Source: Paracoccus sp. (in: a-proteobacteria) (GTDB taxonomy: Bacteria > Pseudomonadota > Alphaproteobacteria > Rhodobacterales > Rhodobacteraceae). Taken from it: a stretch of DNA of 64,000 nucleotides. Below the pieces are notes generated by a model. The model ran no database searches. It was not told the origin of the DNA and was given only the letters and a program-made list of their open reading frames with translations. The stretch is taken from contig NZ_JAUNTW010000013.1 of assembly GCF_030538495.1 (NCBI RefSeq), forward strand, positions 1 to 64,000, given 5' to 3'. Shown here in pieces: positions 7,983 through 16,605 of this stretch. Both the position numbers and the translations under genes were made by a program. Position 1 is the stretch's first letter. Every line of letters starts with the position of its first letter.

Positions 7983-8629
7983 AACGGCACCGGCGCGGAA
8001 TAGGTCTGCGTCACCCCGCTGTCGGGGTGGCGGAAACGCAGGCTTTCGGCGTGCAGCATCAGGCGCGGATGATCCGCCGCCGCGCCGGTCGCATACAGCG
8101 GATCGCCCAAAATCGGATGCCCGCTTTGCGCCATATGCACCCGCAACTGATGGCTGCGCCCGGTAATCGGCATCAGGCGCACGCGGCTTTCGTCATCATT
8201 GGCGCGCATCACCCGCCAATCGGTTTGCGCCGGACGGCCCGTGTCGTGGCACACCTTTTGCCGGGGCCGGTTGGGCCAGTCCACGATCAGCGGCAAATCC
8301 ACCCGACCCGTTTCTGGTTCCATCCGGCCCGCGACGCGCGCGATATACACCTTTTTGGTCTGGCGTTCCTCGAACTGGCGGGACAGGTGGCGCTGCGCAT
8401 GAGGGGTCAGCGCGAACACCATCACCCCCGAGGTGTCCAAATCCAGCCGATGCACCAGCAGCACCGTGGGAAAGGCCCCCCGCAGCCGCGCGATCAGGCA
8501 ATCGGCGCGGTCATCCCCCCGCCCCGGCACGGACAACAGGCCGGATTGTTTGTTCACGACCAGCACCTGATCATCGGCGTGGATCACATCCGGCGCGTCG
8601 GACGGGGGGGTATAGACAAACCCGCTCAC
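7979..8629 (-). CDS. RluA-family RNA pseudouridine synthase
   Basis: This 216-residue enzyme shows the RluA core: NKQSGLLSVPGR near the start, the catalytic Asp in VHRLDLDTSGVMVFAL, and the later GRSHQLRVHM motif. It converts a specific uridine in rRNA or tRNA to pseudouridine. It has no N-terminal S4 domain, as in RluA/TruC-like small members, and the exact target cannot be assigned. The start is GTG, overlapping the TGA of the upstream LysE gene (GTGA), so the two genes are probably translationally coupled. The 3' end overlaps the convergent M16 gene by four bases. Confidence 0.88.
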   Translation of the reverse strand: MSGFVYTPPSDAPDVIHADDQVLVVNKQSGLLSVPGRGDDRADCLIARLRGAFPTVLLVHRLDLDTSGVMVFALTPHAQRHLSRQFEERQTKKVYIARVAGRMEPETGRVDLPLIVDWPNRPRQKVCHDTGRPAQTDWRVMRANDDESRVRLMPITGRSHQLRVHMAQSGHPILGDPLYATGAAADHPRLMLHAESLRFRHPDSGVTQTYSAPVPF

Positions 8630-9252
8630 CGCGCCACCAGACGGATGGCCAGACCGGCGAACATGACGGCGGCGATTTTGTTGACCAGCCCCAGACGCGG
8701 GCCGATGACCTGCCCCGCCAATCCGGCCACAACGCCATAACCCATCGTCACCAGCGTTCCGGTCAAGGCAAAGATCAAGCCCAGCGACAGCACCTGTTGC
8801 CAGACCGGCCCCCAGTCAGGATTGGTGAATGTCGGCAAAAACGCCAGAAAAAACAGAACGGGCTTGGGGTTCAGGGCATTGGACAAAAACCCACGGCGCA
8901 GGATGTTCCATGTCCGCACGCTGCCCCGCGCCTGCGGATCAACGGGGCCAGCGGTCCAAGACTTCCACGCCAGAAACAACAGATAGCCCGCGCCGATATA
9001 TTTGATCACCGTCATCGCGCCGGGATGCGCGGCGACCAAGGCCCCCAAGCCCGCCGTCGCCAGTGCCACATGCAGCAACACCCCCAGACCGACGCCCAAG
9101 CCCGCCAAGGCCCCCGCCCGCACGCCGCCCTGAATCCCGCAGGCACTGGCGAAAAACACATCCTGACCGGGGGCAAAGTTCAACACCAGCCCGCCGGTGA
9201 TAAAGGCCAGCAAATGCGCGTTTGGCATCTGTATGATGGTGTCCCAGATCAT
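8626..9252 (-). CDS. LysE family translocator
   Basis: The 208-residue inner-membrane protein carries the family hallmarks LNFAPGQDVFFASACGIQGG (normally PGPD) near the N-terminus and LSNALNPKPVLFFLAFLPTF in the middle, with about six membrane segments. It should export an amino acid or similar compound. A second in-frame ATG eight codons downstream (MPNAHLL) is equally possible as the start. The 3' end overlaps the pseudouridine synthase start, forming a two-gene unit. It differs clearly from the other LysE protein at 1.7-2.3 kb. Confidence 0.9.
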   Translation of the reverse strand: MIWDTIIQMPNAHLLAFITGGLVLNFAPGQDVFFASACGIQGGVRAGALAGLGVGLGVLLHVALATAGLGALVAAHPGAMTVIKYIGAGYLLFLAWKSWTAGPVDPQARGSVRTWNILRRGFLSNALNPKPVLFFLAFLPTFTNPDWGPVWQQVLSLGLIFALTGTLVTMGYGVVAGLAGQVIGPRLGLVNKIAAVMFAGLAIRLVAR

Positions 9253-9340
9253 GGTGCGGCCTTGGTTCGTGATGGATGATCTGTGTTAGCAATCACGCAT
9301 GGCGCACCGCAAGGGCGTTTTGCCGCGTCGGTGAGCGGGT

Positions 9341-9410
9341 GAGGGGGCCAGCCCCCTCGGCGCGTTCCGCGCCTCACCCCCGGGATATTTGGGCCAAGAT
9401 GAAAGGGCGA
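9341..9410. repeat. Intergenic repeat element, copy A
   Basis: A GC hairpin (GAGGGGGCCAGCCCCCTC) and a second small GC hairpin are followed by CCCCCGGGATATTT, then GGCCAAGATGAAAG. The same modules recur at seven other intergenic sites in the window. This copy lies between the LysE gene and the zf-CHCC gene. Confidence 0.75.
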
Positions 9411-9440
9411 CGGAGGGTCAGAGGCGAATCAGCGCCCGGA

Positions 9441-9638
9441 TCAGTGATCGTCGTGCGCGTGGTCGCGGTCGATCACGAATCGTTTGCCGCAATAGCCACA
9501 TTCCACCTGTCCACTGTCGCGCGACAGCGACAGCCAGACGCGCGGATGGCCCATGCCGGCCACGTCGTCGCCATCACAGGCCACGCGCCAGCTGGTCACG
9601 GTTTGCGTCGCGGGGGCGGTAGGGGTCATTTGCGTCAT
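9441..9638 (-). CDS. zf-CHCC zinc-finger protein (NDUFS6-like)
   Basis: A 65-residue protein with the CHCC zinc site: Cys in VACDG, His in GMGHPRVWL, and the pair in [11 protein letters not shown]. It ends in a His/Asp-rich tail. This family is the bacterial relative of the mitochondrial complex I subunit NDUFS6, and in alphaproteobacteria it is linked to NADH dehydrogenase assembly. The ATG at 9638 follows AGAAGG with six bases of spacing. An in-frame extension to 9713 lacks a ribosome binding site and looks non-coding. Confidence 0.85.
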   Translation of the reverse strand: MTQMTPTAPATQTVTSWRVACDGDDVAGMGHPRVWLSLSRDSGQVECGYCGKRFVIDRDHAHDDH

Positions 9639-9728
9639 GGCGGGCCTTCTTGTGGCGGCTGGCATCATCTGGTCTAACTCCAATAACGCAGCGCCGCCCG
9701 CGCTTGCAAGCATTTCAGGACCGCCGCC

Positions 9729-10652
9729 ATGCCAAACGCCATTGAAATATCAGGTCTGCGCAAAACCTATGCCGCCCAAGGCAACGCCCCCGCGAAAGAG
9801 GCGCTGAAGGGCGTCGATCTGACCATCCCCGCGGGCAGCATTTTCGGGCTGCTGGGGCCGAATGGCGCGGGCAAATCGACGATGATCAATATTCTGGCCG
9901 GGTTGGTGAACAAAACCGCCGGGCGGGTGACGATCTGGGGCTTTGATCAGGATGTGAACCCGCGCCAATCGCGCGCGGCCATCGGGGTGATGCCGCAGGA
10001 ACTGAACATGGACCCGTTCTTTACCCCGCGGGCCAGTTTGAATGTGCAGGCAGGGCTGTATGGCGTGCCAAAGCCCGAACGCTGGACGGATGAGTTGCTG
10101 GAGCTGGTCGGCCTGACCGAACAGGCCAATGCCTATGCCCGCAGCCTGTCGGGCGGGATGAAGCGGCGGCTGCTGTTGGCCAAAGCCTTGGTGCATCGCC
10201 CGCAGATTCTGGTGCTGGACGAACCGACGGCGGGGGTCGATATTACGCTGCGCAACATGCTGTGGGCGAATGTGCGGCGGCTGAATGAACAGGGCATGAC
10301 CATCATTCTGACCACGCATTATCTGGAAGAAGCTCAGGATATGTGCGACGAAATCGCGATTATCGACCGGGGCAACCTCTTGGTGCGCGACACGACCGAA
10401 TCGCTGCTGCACCGGACCGATGGCAAAACGCTGGTGGTGGATACGGGCGGACGCTGCGATCTGCCCGTCCTGCCCAGCGGAGTCACAGCAGATTGGCGCG
10501 CGGATGGGCGGCTGGCCGTCAGCTATCCCCCGTCGCGCATCCGGGCCGACCAGATCATCGACGCGCTGCGGGGCGGGAATGTGCCGATGCTGGACGTGGC
10601 CAGCGAACAACCGGACCTAGAGGACGTGTTCGTCGAACTGACCCGGCGCTAA
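9729..10652 (+). CDS. ABC transporter ATP-binding protein (YadG-type), no permease nearby
   Basis: The 307-residue ATPase has Walker A ([12 protein letters not shown]), the ABC signature ([16 protein letters not shown]), Walker B ([12 protein letters not shown]) and the switch His in [13 protein letters not shown]. The C-terminal 80 residues form the regulatory extension common in ABC-2 type exporters such as YadG. Proteins of this type need a membrane partner of the ABC-2 family (YadH-like), but the next gene is a HIT protein on the other strand, so the permease must be encoded elsewhere. Transported substrate unknown. Confidence 0.9.
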   Translation: MPNAIEISGLRKTYAAQGNAPAKEALKGVDLTIPAGSIFGLLGPNGAGKSTMINILAGLVNKTAGRVTIWGFDQDVNPRQSRAAIGVMPQELNMDPFFTPRASLNVQAGLYGVPKPERWTDELLELVGLTEQANAYARSLSGGMKRRLLLAKALVHRPQILVLDEPTAGVDITLRNMLWANVRRLNEQGMTIILTTHYLEEAQDMCDEIAIIDRGNLLVRDTTESLLHRTDGKTLVVDTGGRCDLPVLPSGVTADWRADGRLAVSYPPSRIRADQIIDALRGGNVPMLDVASEQPDLEDVFVELTRR

Positions 10653-10662
10653 GCGCACGCTT

Positions 10663-10688
10663 TATCTTCTGTGCATAAATATCCCGGG
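10663..10688. repeat. Intergenic repeat element, copy B (short)
   Basis: The sequence ATCTTCTGTGCATAAATATCCCGGGG is a reversed copy of the repeat core (GGGATATTT followed by the CACAGAAGAT variant). It lies immediately after the ABC ATPase stop. Confidence 0.6.
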
Positions 10689-10702
10689 GTGAGGCGGTTC
10701 AG

Positions 10703-10725
10703 AAAAAGGTCCAGTGGACCTTTTT
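10703..10725. terminator. Bidirectional intrinsic terminator
   Basis: A perfect 10-bp stem (AAAAAGGTCC/GGACCTTTTT) with a 3-base loop and T-runs on both strands lies between the convergent ABC ATPase and HIT genes. It is well placed to end both transcripts. Confidence 0.85.
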
Positions 10726-10741
10726 CCCGCCGAAAACCCCG

Positions 10742-11119
10742 TTACCGCGACAGCATCGGCCCCACGACCTGCCCGCCCAAGATATGCAGGTGGAAATGCG
10801 GCACCTCTTGCACGCCATGTTCGCCAGCATTGGTGATCGCGCGGAACCCCTGCCCGCCATCCGCCAGACCGACGCCCGTTTCCGCGCAGACCTGCGCGCA
10901 CAGACGCATGAACCCCGTCACCTCATCCGCAGACGCATTGGCCGCGAAATCGTCAAAGCTGACATAAGCGCCCTTGGGGATCACCAGCACATGCACCGGG
11001 CGTTTGGGCGCGATGTCGCGAAACGCCAGGGCGTGATCGTTTTCCGCCACCCGGTCGCAGGGAATTTCGCCGCGCAGGATGCGGGCAAAGATGTTGCTGT
11101 CGTCATAGGTCAGGGGCAT
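10742..11119 (-). CDS. HIT family nucleotide hydrolase/transferase
   Basis: The 125-residue protein has the histidine-triad signature HFHLHIL near its C-terminus (residues about 108-114), with the HINT-type N-terminal segment NIFARILRGEIPCDRV. Members split AMP-lysine, AMP-NH2 and related phosphoramidates in the cytoplasm. The start follows AAAGGAACC. It is the last gene of the minus-strand pair with the GT14 gene, which ends 12 bases upstream of this start, so co-transcription is likely. Confidence 0.92.
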   Translation of the reverse strand: MPLTYDDSNIFARILRGEIPCDRVAENDHALAFRDIAPKRPVHVLVIPKGAYVSFDDFAANASADEVTGFMRLCAQVCAETGVGLADGGQGFRAITNAGEHGVQEVPHFHLHILGGQVVGPMLSR

Positions 11120-11131
11120 GGTCGGTTCCTT

Positions 11132-12706
11132 TTAATCGGCAAACAGATGCGGCGTGTTCGCAATATGGCCCGCCTGTTCGTCGGATACATCCAGAAACTG
11201 CGCAATCGCGCGCTGATTTGCGCCGTGGTTATCGTCGCCAAGGGTGGCGAAATGCTGAAAGCCCTGATCGTGCAGCGATTCAGCCTCGGCCTGCAATTGC
11301 GCGCGCATGACGGGCAGCAGGCTCTGCACCACATTATCGGGCGTGGCATCCGCGATCAGGCCAATACGCTGCATATGGCCCAGAATATAGTCGTCGGTGA
11401 ACGGCGTATCGACGAACAAAATCCGCGTCTCTGACCGGTCATCGACAAAATCCCGGATCAGAGACAACGCCGAAGGATCCACGCACAGCACCAGATGCCG
11501 CCGGTCGTAATGTTCAAACAACAGCCCCAACAGCGCCTTACGATGGCGTTCGCGTTTCACCACGCTGGATCCGATGCCGCCCAGATCGGGCAGGCCCGCG
11601 TGATCTTCGTTAAAGATGTAATCCAGTGCCGGAATATCGGTATGCTGGCGAATTGCCGCAGTCAGGCGTTTGGCGACATGCCATTTTTTTGCCACGATCA
11701 GATGCACCACGCGGTTGCGGCCCGCACTGGTTCCCGCCTGCCAGATGCGCGGAGCGTAACGGCCCCCGACCCGCCCCCGCCCGGTCAGGTAATGAAACAT
11801 CCGCACGCCGTCATCGGTGACGCTAAAGCTCTGCCCCGTTTCCGGCCAGATTTTTCCTAAGGTGGCGTGCAGGCGCTTGGCCTCGGGGCTGATTTTGCGG
11901 GCGAACAGATGGCTTTGCCGCATCAGCAAATCCAGATGATCGTCATAGAAATTCACCGGCATCCCGTAATCGGTGAACATCAGGAATGTCGGGCTGCGCC
12001 GCATGATCTGATCGGATGGCACAACATGCGCGACCAGCGTTTGAAAAAACGTCTCATCCGGGATCCAGGTGGTGCGGAAGAAAGCCAGAATCTCGGGCCG
12101 GGAATCAATCAGCTCCAGCACCGATTCAACGGTCTGGCGGCGCAGACACCACCATTGCGACCCGATCATGACGGCCAGATTGTCCGGCACCGCCCGTGTC
12201 AGGCCCAGCCGCTGCTGCACGGCCAAACTGGCATAAAACAGCCGCGCCTGCGTGCGTTCGTTGAACCAATAGCGGTAGATCAGCCGCTCTTCGCGCAGGC
12301 CGGTTTTGATCCAGCCGCTGTTAAAGAAGTCAAAGGATTCGATCTGGTCGCAGTCATTGGCGTCCAGAAACCCCTTGGCGTATTCGGCGGTTTTGATGGG
12401 CCGGCAATCGCCCGACATCAGATAGAAATGCGTCGCCTGCGGGAATGCCTCTTCGGCGCGGCGCAGCATCCGCAGGCTGGCATCCACCAGCGACCATTCG
12501 CCCCAGCCACATTTCAGCCGCCGGTTCAGCACCACAGCAGAGGGATTGCCCGCCAATCCGTCAACCAGACGCTGATAATCGGCCGCAGGCGCGCGGCGAT
12601 CGTAATGCACCACGGCAAAATCGCCCGCAGCGGTCAGCTGCCCGACCTGCGCGATCACGCCGTCGGGGTCTTTGTGGGTCAGCAAAAGAAACGCGATATT
12701 CGCCAT
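11132..12706 (-). CDS. GT14-type (core-2/I-branching) glycosyltransferase
   Basis: The 524-residue protein begins with IAFLLLTHKDPDGV and shows the hallmarks of the core-2/I-branching beta-1,6-N-acetylglucosaminyltransferase/xylosyltransferase family: YLMSGDCRPI, IGSQWWCLRR and the catalytic-type acid in TTWIPDETFFQTL. The family domain covers about residues 1-300. The remaining 220 residues form a second, less known domain that is likely specific to Rhodobacterales proteins of this type (I recall it as DUF5928 but cannot verify that). No signal peptide or membrane segment is visible, so it acts in the cytoplasm. The ATG at 12706 is chosen because the family starts there. The upstream extension to 12910 runs into the divergent sulfotransferase gene. 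Confidence 0.85.
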   Translation of the reverse strand: MANIAFLLLTHKDPDGVIAQVGQLTAAGDFAVVHYDRRAPAADYQRLVDGLAGNPSAVVLNRRLKCGWGEWSLVDASLRMLRRAEEAFPQATHFYLMSGDCRPIKTAEYAKGFLDANDCDQIESFDFFNSGWIKTGLREERLIYRYWFNERTQARLFYASLAVQQRLGLTRAVPDNLAVMIGSQWWCLRRQTVESVLELIDSRPEILAFFRTTWIPDETFFQTLVAHVVPSDQIMRRSPTFLMFTDYGMPVNFYDDHLDLLMRQSHLFARKISPEAKRLHATLGKIWPETGQSFSVTDDGVRMFHYLTGRGRVGGRYAPRIWQAGTSAGRNRVVHLIVAKKWHVAKRLTAAIRQHTDIPALDYIFNEDHAGLPDLGGIGSSVVKRERHRKALLGLLFEHYDRRHLVLCVDPSALSLIRDFVDDRSETRILFVDTPFTDDYILGHMQRIGLIADATPDNVVQSLLPVMRAQLQAEAESLHDQGFQHFATLGDDNHGANQRAIAQFLDVSDEQAGHIANTPHLFAD

Positions 12707-12818
12707 AGGACTGCCGTTCACTCCATCTGCGGCGGCACTGTTGACATGATTTTGCGTTGACTTAAAGAAATGTTTTACACTATCCGCAGCAGACGATTTC
12801 CCAAGTAAGGTTTTGAAA

Positions 12819-13637
12819 ATGGGCTTTCCCGGCGTTTGGATGACTGAAAGCAACAGCATGATGTATCGTGTTGTTCCCAAATGCGCCTGTTCGACCATCG
12901 GCCAGATCATGTTCTATTCGGATCATGGCCGTTTCTTTGATGGTGACATCCATGACGCACAGGATGGCATCCACAAATGGGCGCAGGATCGCAGCCACGA
13001 CCCCATCGCCCGCGCCGTTCAGGGACACGAGGCCTTGGCCTTTACCTGCGTGCGCAACCCCTATACCCGCATCCTGTCGTCGTTTTTCGACAAGATCGCC
13101 GGGATTCAGCGCAATGGCCGCCGGTATCGGCACAATCTGGTGCCGCAGCTGATTCAGGAATACGGCATCGACGTGGGCAGCGCGGAAAACGGGTTTGAAT
13201 TTGACCAGATCGCCAGCTTTCGCCGGTTTTTGCTGTTCGCGCGCGACACCATCCGGTTTCGCAAGCCGATGGACCCGGACATTCACTGGTCGGCCATGTC
13301 GGGCCATATCGCGACCTTTATCGTGAATGGCGGCACCTATGACCAGATTTTCGCGACCGAATCGCTGAATGACGGGATGCAGCAGGTGCTGAACGCCACC
13401 GAAACCCCGGTCGAGGTCGATCTGACCACCGTGCCGCGCTTCAACGAATCCGAAGGCCACGGCCCCAAGCGCGCGCATAAGGTCAGCGACTATTTTGACG
13501 ATCTGTCGCGGCACCTGATCTGGGAAATCTATCGCGACGATTTCGAACTGTTCCGTTACGATTTCGACAACCCGGATAACAAAATGCCGCTGGGTCCGGT
13601 TGATCTGGACGAGGTTCACGCACGTCTGGGCGCGTAA
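12819..13637 (+). CDS. Carbohydrate-type sulfotransferase
   Basis: This 272-residue protein fits the sulfotransferase family 2 (HNK-1-like) pattern. A 5'-phosphosulfate-binding loop VVPKCACSTIGQI lies at residues 18-30, and the 3'-phosphate-binding motif FTCVRNPYTRILSSFFDK at about 75-92 (Arg79, Ser87/88). Such enzymes move sulfate from PAPS to a sugar hydroxyl. AAGG lies 8 bases before the ATG. An in-frame TTG two codons earlier is less likely. It is divergent from the GT14 gene with 112 bases between, which may hold a shared control region. The two probably act on the same surface glycan, which is inference. Confidence 0.85.
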   Translation: MGFPGVWMTESNSMMYRVVPKCACSTIGQIMFYSDHGRFFDGDIHDAQDGIHKWAQDRSHDPIARAVQGHEALAFTCVRNPYTRILSSFFDKIAGIQRNGRRYRHNLVPQLIQEYGIDVGSAENGFEFDQIASFRRFLLFARDTIRFRKPMDPDIHWSAMSGHIATFIVNGGTYDQIFATESLNDGMQQVLNATETPVEVDLTTVPRFNESEGHGPKRAHKVSDYFDDLSRHLIWEIYRDDFELFRYDFDNPDNKMPLGPVDLDEVHARLGA

Positions 13638-13676
13638 TCGCGCCCGCCCTCGCGCCCGACATCAGGGCAAAATAAA

Positions 13677-13702
13677 ACGGCGCTCCCTTTCGGGGGCGCC
13701 GT
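13677..13702. terminator. Terminator between sulfotransferase and acpP
   Basis: An 11-bp stem (ACGGCGCTCCC with GGGGGCGCCGT, one wobble pair, TTTC loop) lies between two convergent genes. On the minus strand it is followed by TTTTATTTT, giving a strong terminator for acpP. On the plus strand the T-run is weak. Confidence 0.85.
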
Positions 13703-13732
13703 ATGTTTGTGCCGTCATTGGCAAAGGCTGGA

Positions 13733-13966
13733 TCAGACCGCGCCTTTGATAAAGTTAACCGCGTCACCGACGGTTTGGATGGTTTCGGCTGCGTCATCCG
13801 GGATTTCGATCCCGAATTCTTCTTCGAAAGCCATCACCAGTTCCACGGTGTCGAGGCTGTCTGCGCCCAGATCGTCGATGAACGAAGCGGATTCCACCAC
13901 TTTGTCCTCTTCCACGCCCAGATGCTCAACCACGATCTTTTTCACGCGATCAGCGATATCGCTCAT
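13733..13966 (-). CDS. acpP: Acyl carrier protein
   Basis: This 77-residue acidic protein carries growing acyl chains on a phosphopantetheine arm attached to Ser37 in the motif [12 protein letters not shown]. The length, the acidic helix II and the [19 protein letters not shown] tail are standard. The start follows GAGGATATGAC. It lies downstream of fabG on the same strand with a gap of about 165 bases, and a strong terminator follows it. fabF, which often follows acpP, is not present here. Confidence 0.97.
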   Translation of the reverse strand: MSDIADRVKKIVVEHLGVEEDKVVESASFIDDLGADSLDTVELVMAFEEEFGIEIPDDAAETIQTVGDAVNFIKGAV

Positions 13967-14131
13967 GTCATATCCTCATTCTCGCGGGCATCCGCCCAAT
14001 CAAAGCCAAGTCATAAACCCGACTGGCGCAGGGCGGTTCCCCTGCTGCTGACGCCGGATATAGCACTGATGCCCCCCCATGCAACCGATTTCGCACGTTT
14101 TCATGCGCGCAAGGCCGTGGGGGACACCAAA

Positions 14132-14869
14132 TTACACCATCGCCATGCCGCCATTGACGTGCAATGTGGCCCCGGTGACATATCCAGCGGCGGGGCTGGA
14201 CAGATACAGGACGGCGGCGGCGATGTCGTCGGGGCTGCCCATCTGACCGGCGGGAATCTGGGTCAGGATTTTGCCCTTTTGGTCGTCGGTCAGCTTGTCG
14301 GTCATCGCTGTGGCGATGAAACCGGGGGCCACGCAGTTGACGGTGATTCCCCGGCTGGCAACCTCATAGGCCAGCGATTTCGACATGCCAACCAGTCCCG
14401 CTTTGGCCGCGGCATAGTTGCCCTGACCCGGGTTGCCGGTAGTGCCGACCACGCTGGTGATGTTGACGATGCGGCCCCAGCGGGCCTTCATCATCGGGCG
14501 CAGAACCGCGCGCGACAACTTGAACACGCTGGTCAGGTTGACGTCCAGAACCTGCTGCCATTCGTCGTCGGACATGCGCATAAACAGGTTATCGCGGGTG
14601 ATTCCGGCATTGTTGACCAGAATATCGACGCCGCCCATGGCCTCCGCCGCGTCTTTGGGCAGCTGCGCCACCGAATCCGGGTCGGACAGATTCGCGATGA
14701 CGACATGCGCCCGATCGCCCAGTTGTTCCGCCAATTCGCGCAAGGGCGCCTCGCGCGTGCCATGCAGCGCAACCGTCGCGCCCGCCTGATGCAGCGCAAC
14801 AGCAATCGCGCCGCCAATCCCACCCGAAGCGCCCGTCACCAGCGCCGTTTTTCCCGTCAGATCGAACAT
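14132..14869 (-). CDS. fabG: 3-oxoacyl-[acyl-carrier-protein] reductase
   Basis: A 245-residue short-chain dehydrogenase that reduces beta-ketoacyl-ACP with NADPH in each round of fatty acid elongation. It has the dinucleotide motif TGASGGIGGA, NNAGITRDN, the catalytic Ser in NITSVVGTTG and the catalytic YAAAK, with the FabG-typical GNPGQGNY segment. The ATG at 14869 follows AAGGA with 7 bases of spacing. An in-frame GTG at 14890 is rejected since it would place the ribosome binding site inside the gene. It lies between fabD and acpP. Confidence 0.96.
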   Translation of the reverse strand: MFDLTGKTALVTGASGGIGGAIAVALHQAGATVALHGTREAPLRELAEQLGDRAHVVIANLSDPDSVAQLPKDAAEAMGGVDILVNNAGITRDNLFMRMSDDEWQQVLDVNLTSVFKLSRAVLRPMMKARWGRIVNITSVVGTTGNPGQGNYAAAKAGLVGMSKSLAYEVASRGITVNCVAPGFIATAMTDKLTDDQKGKILTQIPAGQMGSPDDIAAAVLYLSSPAAGYVTGATLHVNGGMAMV

Positions 14870-14904
14870 AGGCGATCCTTTCTTATCCACTTCAAAACCG
14901 GCCA

Positions 14905-14967
14905 GCTTTCATCTTGGCCCAAATATCCCGGGGGCCCGGGGGCTGGCCCCCGGCCTCTCCCCCAAAA
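14905..14967. repeat. Intergenic repeat element, copy C
   Basis: In reverse orientation to copy A: TTTCATCTTGGCC, then AAATATCCCGGGGG, then the hairpin CCGGGGGCTGGCCCCCGG. It lies in the gap between fabD and fabG, inside what is probably one operon, which argues against the element always ending transcription. Confidence 0.75.
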
Positions 14968-14973
14968 ACACCC

Positions 14974-15900
14974 TCACCCCTTCAGCGCCGCCACATCGGC
15001 GGGCAGGCCGATATTGCGCACCGTCGCGTCCTTGGCGATGCGCTTGATCATCCCGGACAGGGCCTTACCTGCGCCGATTTCCCAGAAATCGGTGACGCCG
15101 GCGGCGGCCATATTGGCGACCGATTCGCGCCAGCGGACGGTTCCGGTGACCTGTTCCACCAGCAAACGGCGAATCGCGCCGGGTTCAATGACGGCCTCGG
15201 CGCGGACATTGGCGATCAGAGGCACGGCAGGGGCCTGAATATCGACGCCCGCCAAGGCATCCGCCATCACCCGCGCAGCGGGTTGCATCAGAACCGAATG
15301 GAACGGCGCGGATACCGGCAGCATCAGCGCGCGTTTCGCGCCTGCGTCTTTCATCGCGGCGGCGGCGCGTTCCACGGCGTCTTTATGGCCCGAAATCACC
15401 ACCTGTCCGGGGTCGTTGTCATTGGCGGCCTGAACCACCTCATCGCCCGCCACGTCGCGCGCGATACGGTCCACGGTGTCAAAATCCAGCCCCAGAATCG
15501 CGGCCATAGCACCTTGGCCCACAGGAACCGCCTCTTGCATGGCTTGCCCGCGCAAACGCAGCAGACGCGCGGTATCGGCCAGCGTCAGCGCGCCAGCCAC
15601 GCACAGCGCGGAATATTCGCCCAACGAATGACCGGCGACGAAGTTTGCATCCAGAATGTTGATGCCTTCGGTTTCCATGGCGCGGAACGCCGCCACGGAT
15701 GTCGCCATCAGCGCGGGCTGCGCGTTTTGGGTCAGGGTCAGGGTATCGGCGTCCCCGTCCCAGATCAGCGATGACAGCTTTTCGCCCAGTGCGTCATCCA
15801 CTTCATCGAAAACATCGCGCGCGGCGGGATAGGCTGTTGCCAGATCGCGCCCCATGCCGATGGTCTGCGCCCCTTGTCCCGGAAAGACGAATGCCCGCAT
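14974..15900 (-). CDS. fabD: Malonyl-CoA-acyl carrier protein transacylase
   Basis: FabD moves malonyl groups from CoA to ACP to feed fatty acid elongation. The 308-residue protein has the FPGQGAQ N-terminus, the nucleophile Ser in AGHSLGEYSA, the conserved Arg in LLRLRGQAM and the catalytic His in APFHSVLMQPA. Two ATGs are adjacent (15903 and 15900). The second has five bases between it and the GGGGG run and is preferred. It is upstream of fabG and acpP on the same strand, separated from fabG by an intergenic repeat. Confidence 0.96.
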   Translation of the reverse strand: MRAFVFPGQGAQTIGMGRDLATAYPAARDVFDEVDDALGEKLSSLIWDGDADTLTLTQNAQPALMATSVAAFRAMETEGINILDANFVAGHSLGEYSALCVAGALTLADTARLLRLRGQAMQEAVPVGQGAMAAILGLDFDTVDRIARDVAGDEVVQAANDNDPGQVVISGHKDAVERAAAAMKDAGAKRALMLPVSAPFHSVLMQPAARVMADALAGVDIQAPAVPLIANVRAEAVIEPGAIRRLLVEQVTGTVRWRESVANMAAAGVTDFWEIGAGKALSGMIKRIAKDATVRNIGLPADVAALKG

Positions 15901-15974
15901 CATGGCCCCCTGCGTAAAAACGGTTCTTGCCCCAAGGGATAGCGCGCCTGCCCCCCGCCCGCAACACAGCCATG

Positions 15975-15999
15975 AAAAAAGGGGCCGTCAGGCCCCTTT
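15975..15999 (-). terminator. Intrinsic terminator of ndk
   Basis: On the minus strand the stem GGGGCC/GGCCCC, extended by A-T pairs, with loop TGAC is followed by six T residues, 20 bases after the ndk stop. Confidence 0.88.
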
Positions 16000-16019
16000 C
16001 ATCGCCATCTGCGAACCGA

Positions 16020-16442
16020 TCAGCCGACCAGTTCCAGACCGCTGAAAAAGAACGCGATTTCCTGCGCAGCGGTTTCCGCGGCGTCGGAACCGTGAACGCT
16101 GTTTTCGCCAACCGACAGGGCGAATTCTTTGCGGATGGTGCCGTCTGCGGCGTCGGCCGGGTTGGTGGCGCCCATCACTTCGCGGTTTTTGGCGATTGCG
16201 CCTTCACCTTCCAGAACCTGCACGACGACGGGTTCGGACGCCATGAATTCCACCAGTTCGCCATAGAAGGGACGATCTTTGTGGACTTCGTAGAATTTGC
16301 CCGCCTGTTCCGCCGACAGCTTGATGCGCTTTTGCGCGACGATGCGCAGGCCCGCATCTTCGAATTTGGCGTTGATTTTGCCGGTCAGGTTGCGGCGGGT
16401 GGCGTCGGGTTTGATGATCGACAGGGTGCGTTCGGTTGCCAT
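16020..16442 (-). CDS. ndk: Nucleoside diphosphate kinase
   Basis: The 140-residue enzyme balances nucleoside triphosphate pools by transferring the gamma phosphate through His117 in the signature [11 protein letters not shown]. The N-terminal [10 protein letters not shown] and the Kpn-loop region [13 protein letters not shown] are as expected. The start follows AAAAAGGTAATGTCCC. It is a single-gene unit with its own terminator. The C-terminal segment ([12 protein letters not shown]) is normal for proteobacteria. Confidence 0.97.
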   Translation of the reverse strand: MATERTLSIIKPDATRRNLTGKINAKFEDAGLRIVAQKRIKLSAEQAGKFYEVHKDRPFYGELVEFMASEPVVVQVLEGEGAIAKNREVMGATNPADAADGTIRKEFALSVGENSVHGSDAAETAAQEIAFFFSGLELVG

Positions 16443-16605
16443 GGGACATTACCTTTTTGGTTGCGGGCAGGCCCGCGGTGAAATCCGCGCCCGGTTAGCA
16501 GGCTTGGCGGTTGCCAGCAAGGGCGCGGGCAAAAGCGCGCCCCGCACGGAACCGCCGACCGCCCCACGGGTTTGTGATCTGTGACCCCAACCCCAAAGGC
16601 CCCCC

